From NCBI GenBank assembly GCA_002438605.1, contig DJPR01000011.1, positions 136,183 through 200,182 on the forward strand: a stretch of 64,000 nt of DNA, in the 5' to 3' direction. This document shows positions 62,381 to 64,000 of the stretch, one piece after another (the first letter of the stretch is position 1; every line of letters begins with the position of its first letter). The translations under genes were made by a program, and so were the position numbers. The DNA is from Ruminococcus sp. UBA6407. GTDB taxonomy: Bacteria > Bacillota > Clostridia > Oscillospirales > Ruminococcaceae. The notes under the pieces were generated by a model that saw only the letters and a list, made by a program, of their open reading frames with translations, was not told the origin of the DNA and made no database searches.

Positions 62381-63367
62381 TTAATTGGTGTTGCTTTCTG
62401 TGCTGTAATCATGAATTTTAACAGGAGCACCGCAATGTGGACAGGAAGTACAAGTACCTACAACGTAAACTCCGTTGCAGTATTCACAAATTTCTTCTTG
62501 TAAGTCATTAGGACATTTTTTTGCGGTTGAGTATTTCTTTTCTTTAAAATTAAACCCAACCATTAAAAACGCATGCAGGAAAATAAACAAAAGAATAACA
62601 ATTGATGTAATAATTACTCCGCCGTTTATAGTAGTAGACATAGCATAAGGAATAATATCTTCAAAGGTGTTTCCAATAGCCTCACTTACAGTATAGCGTG
62701 ATCTTGCTGTTAATGACTTGTTTAAATTGTCTGTAAAACGTTCTGCAACATTTTCTGTTATTATATTATCTGTATCATCGCCCTGCATTCCCTCAAAGTA
62801 CCAGTCAACAAATGAATCGCTGGACTGATACGATTCCGAATATACAATAAGCCAGTGCTTTTCATCTGAAAATGCATTTACATATAAGTCGTAAGCATAG
62901 TTTTCCAGATTGTCATAGTTATTTTGCCATTCCTCATTGTATACGGTCATTACAGCAGGAGTGATACCTGTTTCATCATAAAAATCATTTAATGATTTTT
63001 CCAGACTGCTTATGTTATCTATCGCACCTATTTTATCATCTATTATAATTTCAGTGTCATAATCGGGCTTTAGTTTTACAGGATGATGAACAGCACTTTT
63101 AAACATAGGAATTAGTGCTAGAATAAATGGTATGTAAAAAAGTAATATAAGGTAACGGAAAGAACTTCTTTTTTGAGTAATATCGTAATTAGCATATACA
63201 AAAACAGGTTTATTTTTTTCGTAGTAAACGTATCTTGTTGAACCTGCAAAATTATTTCGTCTTACTCTTCTTGATGGCGTGCTTGAACCGCCTCTATGAG
63301 AAGAATGTGATGAATGACTGTGATGAGAACCGCTTCTATGTGAGCCTCCGCCTGATGAATGTGGCAT
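62381..63367 (-). CDS. TPM-like membrane protein with zinc ribbon and His/Ser/Gly-rich head
   Basis: 328 residues. The head (1-35) is rich in His, Ser and Gly (SSGGGSHRSGSHHSHSSHSS). A transmembrane helix (about 70-90) is followed by an outside domain with KIGAIDNISSLEKSLNDFYD and HWLIVYSESYQ, resembling the TPM (TLP18.3/Psb32/MOLO-1) fold. A second helix (about 245-270) leads to a C-terminal zinc ribbon (CEYCNG ... CTSCPHCG). ATG 63367 with CGGAGG upstream is chosen, as the longer frame enters a family A repeat. The function of such proteins is not settled. Confidence 0.7.
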   Translation of the reverse strand: MPHSSGGGSHRSGSHHSHSSHSSHRGGSSTPSRRVRRNNFAGSTRYVYYEKNKPVFVYANYDITQKRSSFRYLILLFYIPFILALIPMFKSAVHHPVKLKPDYDTEIIIDDKIGAIDNISSLEKSLNDFYDETGITPAVMTVYNEEWQNNYDNLENYAYDLYVNAFSDEKHWLIVYSESYQSSDSFVDWYFEGMQGDDTDNIITENVAERFTDNLNKSLTARSRYTVSEAIGNTFEDIIPYAMSTTINGGVIITSIVILLFIFLHAFLMVGFNFKEKKYSTAKKCPNDLQEEICEYCNGVYVVGTCTSCPHCGAPVKIHDYSTESNTN

Positions 63368-63384
63368 ATCATACCTCCGTTTAT

Positions 63385-63439
63385 TAAGACAACGCCGCTT
63401 AAAGTATTTCAAAAGAATTTGTACGGCGGCTGCTTTAAA
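63385..63439. repeat. Family A palindromic repeat, copy 15
   Basis: TTAAGACAACGCCGCTTAAA and TTTGTACGGCGGCTGCTTTA. It sits just upstream of the TPM-like gene's start. Confidence 0.75.
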
Positions 63440-63606
63440 TATTTTATATTATATGTTGTTTGCAAAGATATAATTATTATATATTTATGAAATAAAAAGT
63501 CAATAAATAATTTGTAAATTTTGCGGTATTGAACAGTCAGACGATATTGATAATTGAATTTTTTTAGCTTATCTATTGAAATTGAATTAAAAAGGTTGTA
63601 TAATGA

Positions 63607-63660
63607 TTAAGGCAACACTTCACCGAGTATGTCAGGTAACTTTGTAAAGTGTTGCTTTAA
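63607..63660. repeat. Family A palindromic repeat, copy 16
   Basis: TTAAGGCAACACTTCACCGA and ACTTTGTAAAGTGTTGCTTT. It is 20 bp upstream of the riboswitch candidate. Confidence 0.8.
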
Positions 63661-63680
63661 GAACATATTTTATGTTTTTA

Positions 63681-63762
63681 AACAATTATATTGGGAGAAG
63701 TGCGGTGAAAATCCGTCGCAACAGCCATTACCGTTAAAGTCGGGTCGCCTTGTATAATTGTT
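63681..63762 (+). promoter_or_regulatory. Cobalamin-type riboswitch candidate
   Basis: A perfect 10-bp stem (AACAATTATA 63681-63690 with TATAATTGTT 63753-63762) encloses the core GGGAGAAGTGCGGTGAAAAT, CCGTCGCAACAGCCATTACC and the B12-box-like AAGTCGGGTCGCCT. The GGTGAAAATCCG and AGTCgGG..CGCC blocks are the usual marks of the cobalamin aptamer. The following 65 bases contain CGGTT ... AACCG and more hairpins, possibly the expression platform. The controlled gene would be beyond 64000. No homology search was possible. Confidence 0.6.
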
Positions 63763-63849
63763 CGGTTATTTAGCCAACAGCTATAACACTTTTGGGTGTA
63801 TGAAGAGTGAACCGCAAAACGAGAACAAGTTCTAAAAAACAGAAACATT

Positions 63850-63924
63850 GTACAACGAATAAAGTTCTTTGACGTGCCTTGTGCTGTGTTGTCCAATGTC
63901 TTTTGGTGTGCTTTGCTGCCTTTT
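63850..63924. repeat. Family A palindromic repeat, copy 17 (degenerate, composite)
   Basis: It has TAAAGTTCTTTGACGTGCC, TTGTGCTGTGTTGTCC and then a second GTCTTTTGGTGTGCTTTGC piece. The left arm is mostly lost. It sits in the riboswitch's 3' region. Confidence 0.55.
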
Positions 63925-63972
63925 ACTCCTTATGCATTATTTCAGAGTTATAGCTTCGATTTGCCGTATCTT

Positions 63973-64000
63973 AAGGTAACACTGCACAAAGCTTGTGCGG
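63973..64000. repeat. Family A palindromic repeat, copy 18 (cut by the window end)
   Basis: TTAAGGTAACACTGCACAAA and GCTTGTGCGG; the right arm continues outside the window. Confidence 0.65.

Larger units (their letters stand above)
63368..64000. other. End region with repeats and a riboswitch candidate
   Basis: 633 bp with no supported gene. It has four family A copies (one cut by the window end) and a cobalamin riboswitch candidate. The frame at 63678-63896 on the minus strand lies over the RNA structure and is not taken as a gene. Confidence 0.6.

Noticed and set aside
63678-63896. A 72-residue minus-strand frame
   Set aside because: It covers the riboswitch candidate and a repeat, without a ribosome site.
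477-64000. CRISPR array
   Set aside because: The recurring repeat is palindromic, scattered over kilobases and variable; there are no regular spacers and no cas genes.

Overview
The window looks like a chromosomal segment of a low-GC, Gram-positive clostridial anaerobe close to Ruminococcus (Oscillospiraceae). The support is a GH9 endoglucanase with CBM3-like and dockerin modules, a second dockerin protein built from BspA-type leucine-rich repeats, and a Firmicutes-style block rnj-gdpP-rplI-dnaB-tilS-hpt-ftsH. The species cannot be fixed from the sequence alone. The window has no rRNA, tRNA, CRISPR array, prophage or intact insertion sequence that I can see. It does carry about 18 intergenic copies of one short palindromic repeat and a second, smaller terminal-repeat family.

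Layout. 1-3.4 kb: end of an S1-domain protein (+), then ppiB, radA, an M50 protease and a small membrane protein (-). 3.5-6.4 kb: a zinc uptake operon, Fur/Zur regulator - znuA - znuC - znuB, behind a promoter with a palindromic operator. 7.0-14.2 kb: two very large exported proteins, one with terpenoid-cyclase-like repeats and a glutaminase-like module, the other with a transglutaminase fold that lacks its Cys. 14.5-26.3 kb: a long co-oriented RiPP locus, the most unusual part of the window. It has a TetR regulator, an STAS/PP2C/HATPase partner-switching module, a shortened HlyD-like protein, a C39-peptidase ABC exporter, a second NHLM-type ABC exporter, a 50-aa double-glycine peptide, three tandem Nif11-leader precursors with 10-12 Cys in each core, and a radical SAM/SPASM enzyme. 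26.9-33.3 kb: a MacB-like ABC system with one ATPase and two adaptor-permease pairs. 33.5-36.4 kb: the LRR-dockerin protein (-).

36.8-37.1 kb: RNase P RNA (-) with its own consensus promoter. 37.2-39.1 kb: a YdbS/YdbT-like bacterial PH-domain pair (-). 39.1-41.6 kb: an alanine/sodium symporter and a phosphohexomutase-like protein that has lost its metal loop. 42.2-51.8 kb: the housekeeping block from RNase J to FtsH. 52.0-54.3 kb: the GH9 cellulase. 54.4-62.3 kb: a small membrane protein, recD2, an MreB/Mbl homologue, polA, rimI and tsaD. 62.4-63.4 kb: a TPM-like membrane protein with a zinc ribbon (-). 63.7 kb: a cobalamin-type riboswitch candidate whose target gene lies beyond the window.

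How the RiPP locus may work (inference): the three Nif11 precursors are modified by the radical SAM enzyme on their Cys-rich cores, cut after the Gly-Gly by the C39 peptidase and exported by the NHLM transporters. The TetR factor and the phosphatase/anti-sigma/antagonist module would set when this happens. The MacB-like exporter next door could serve self-protection, but nothing in the sequence proves the link.
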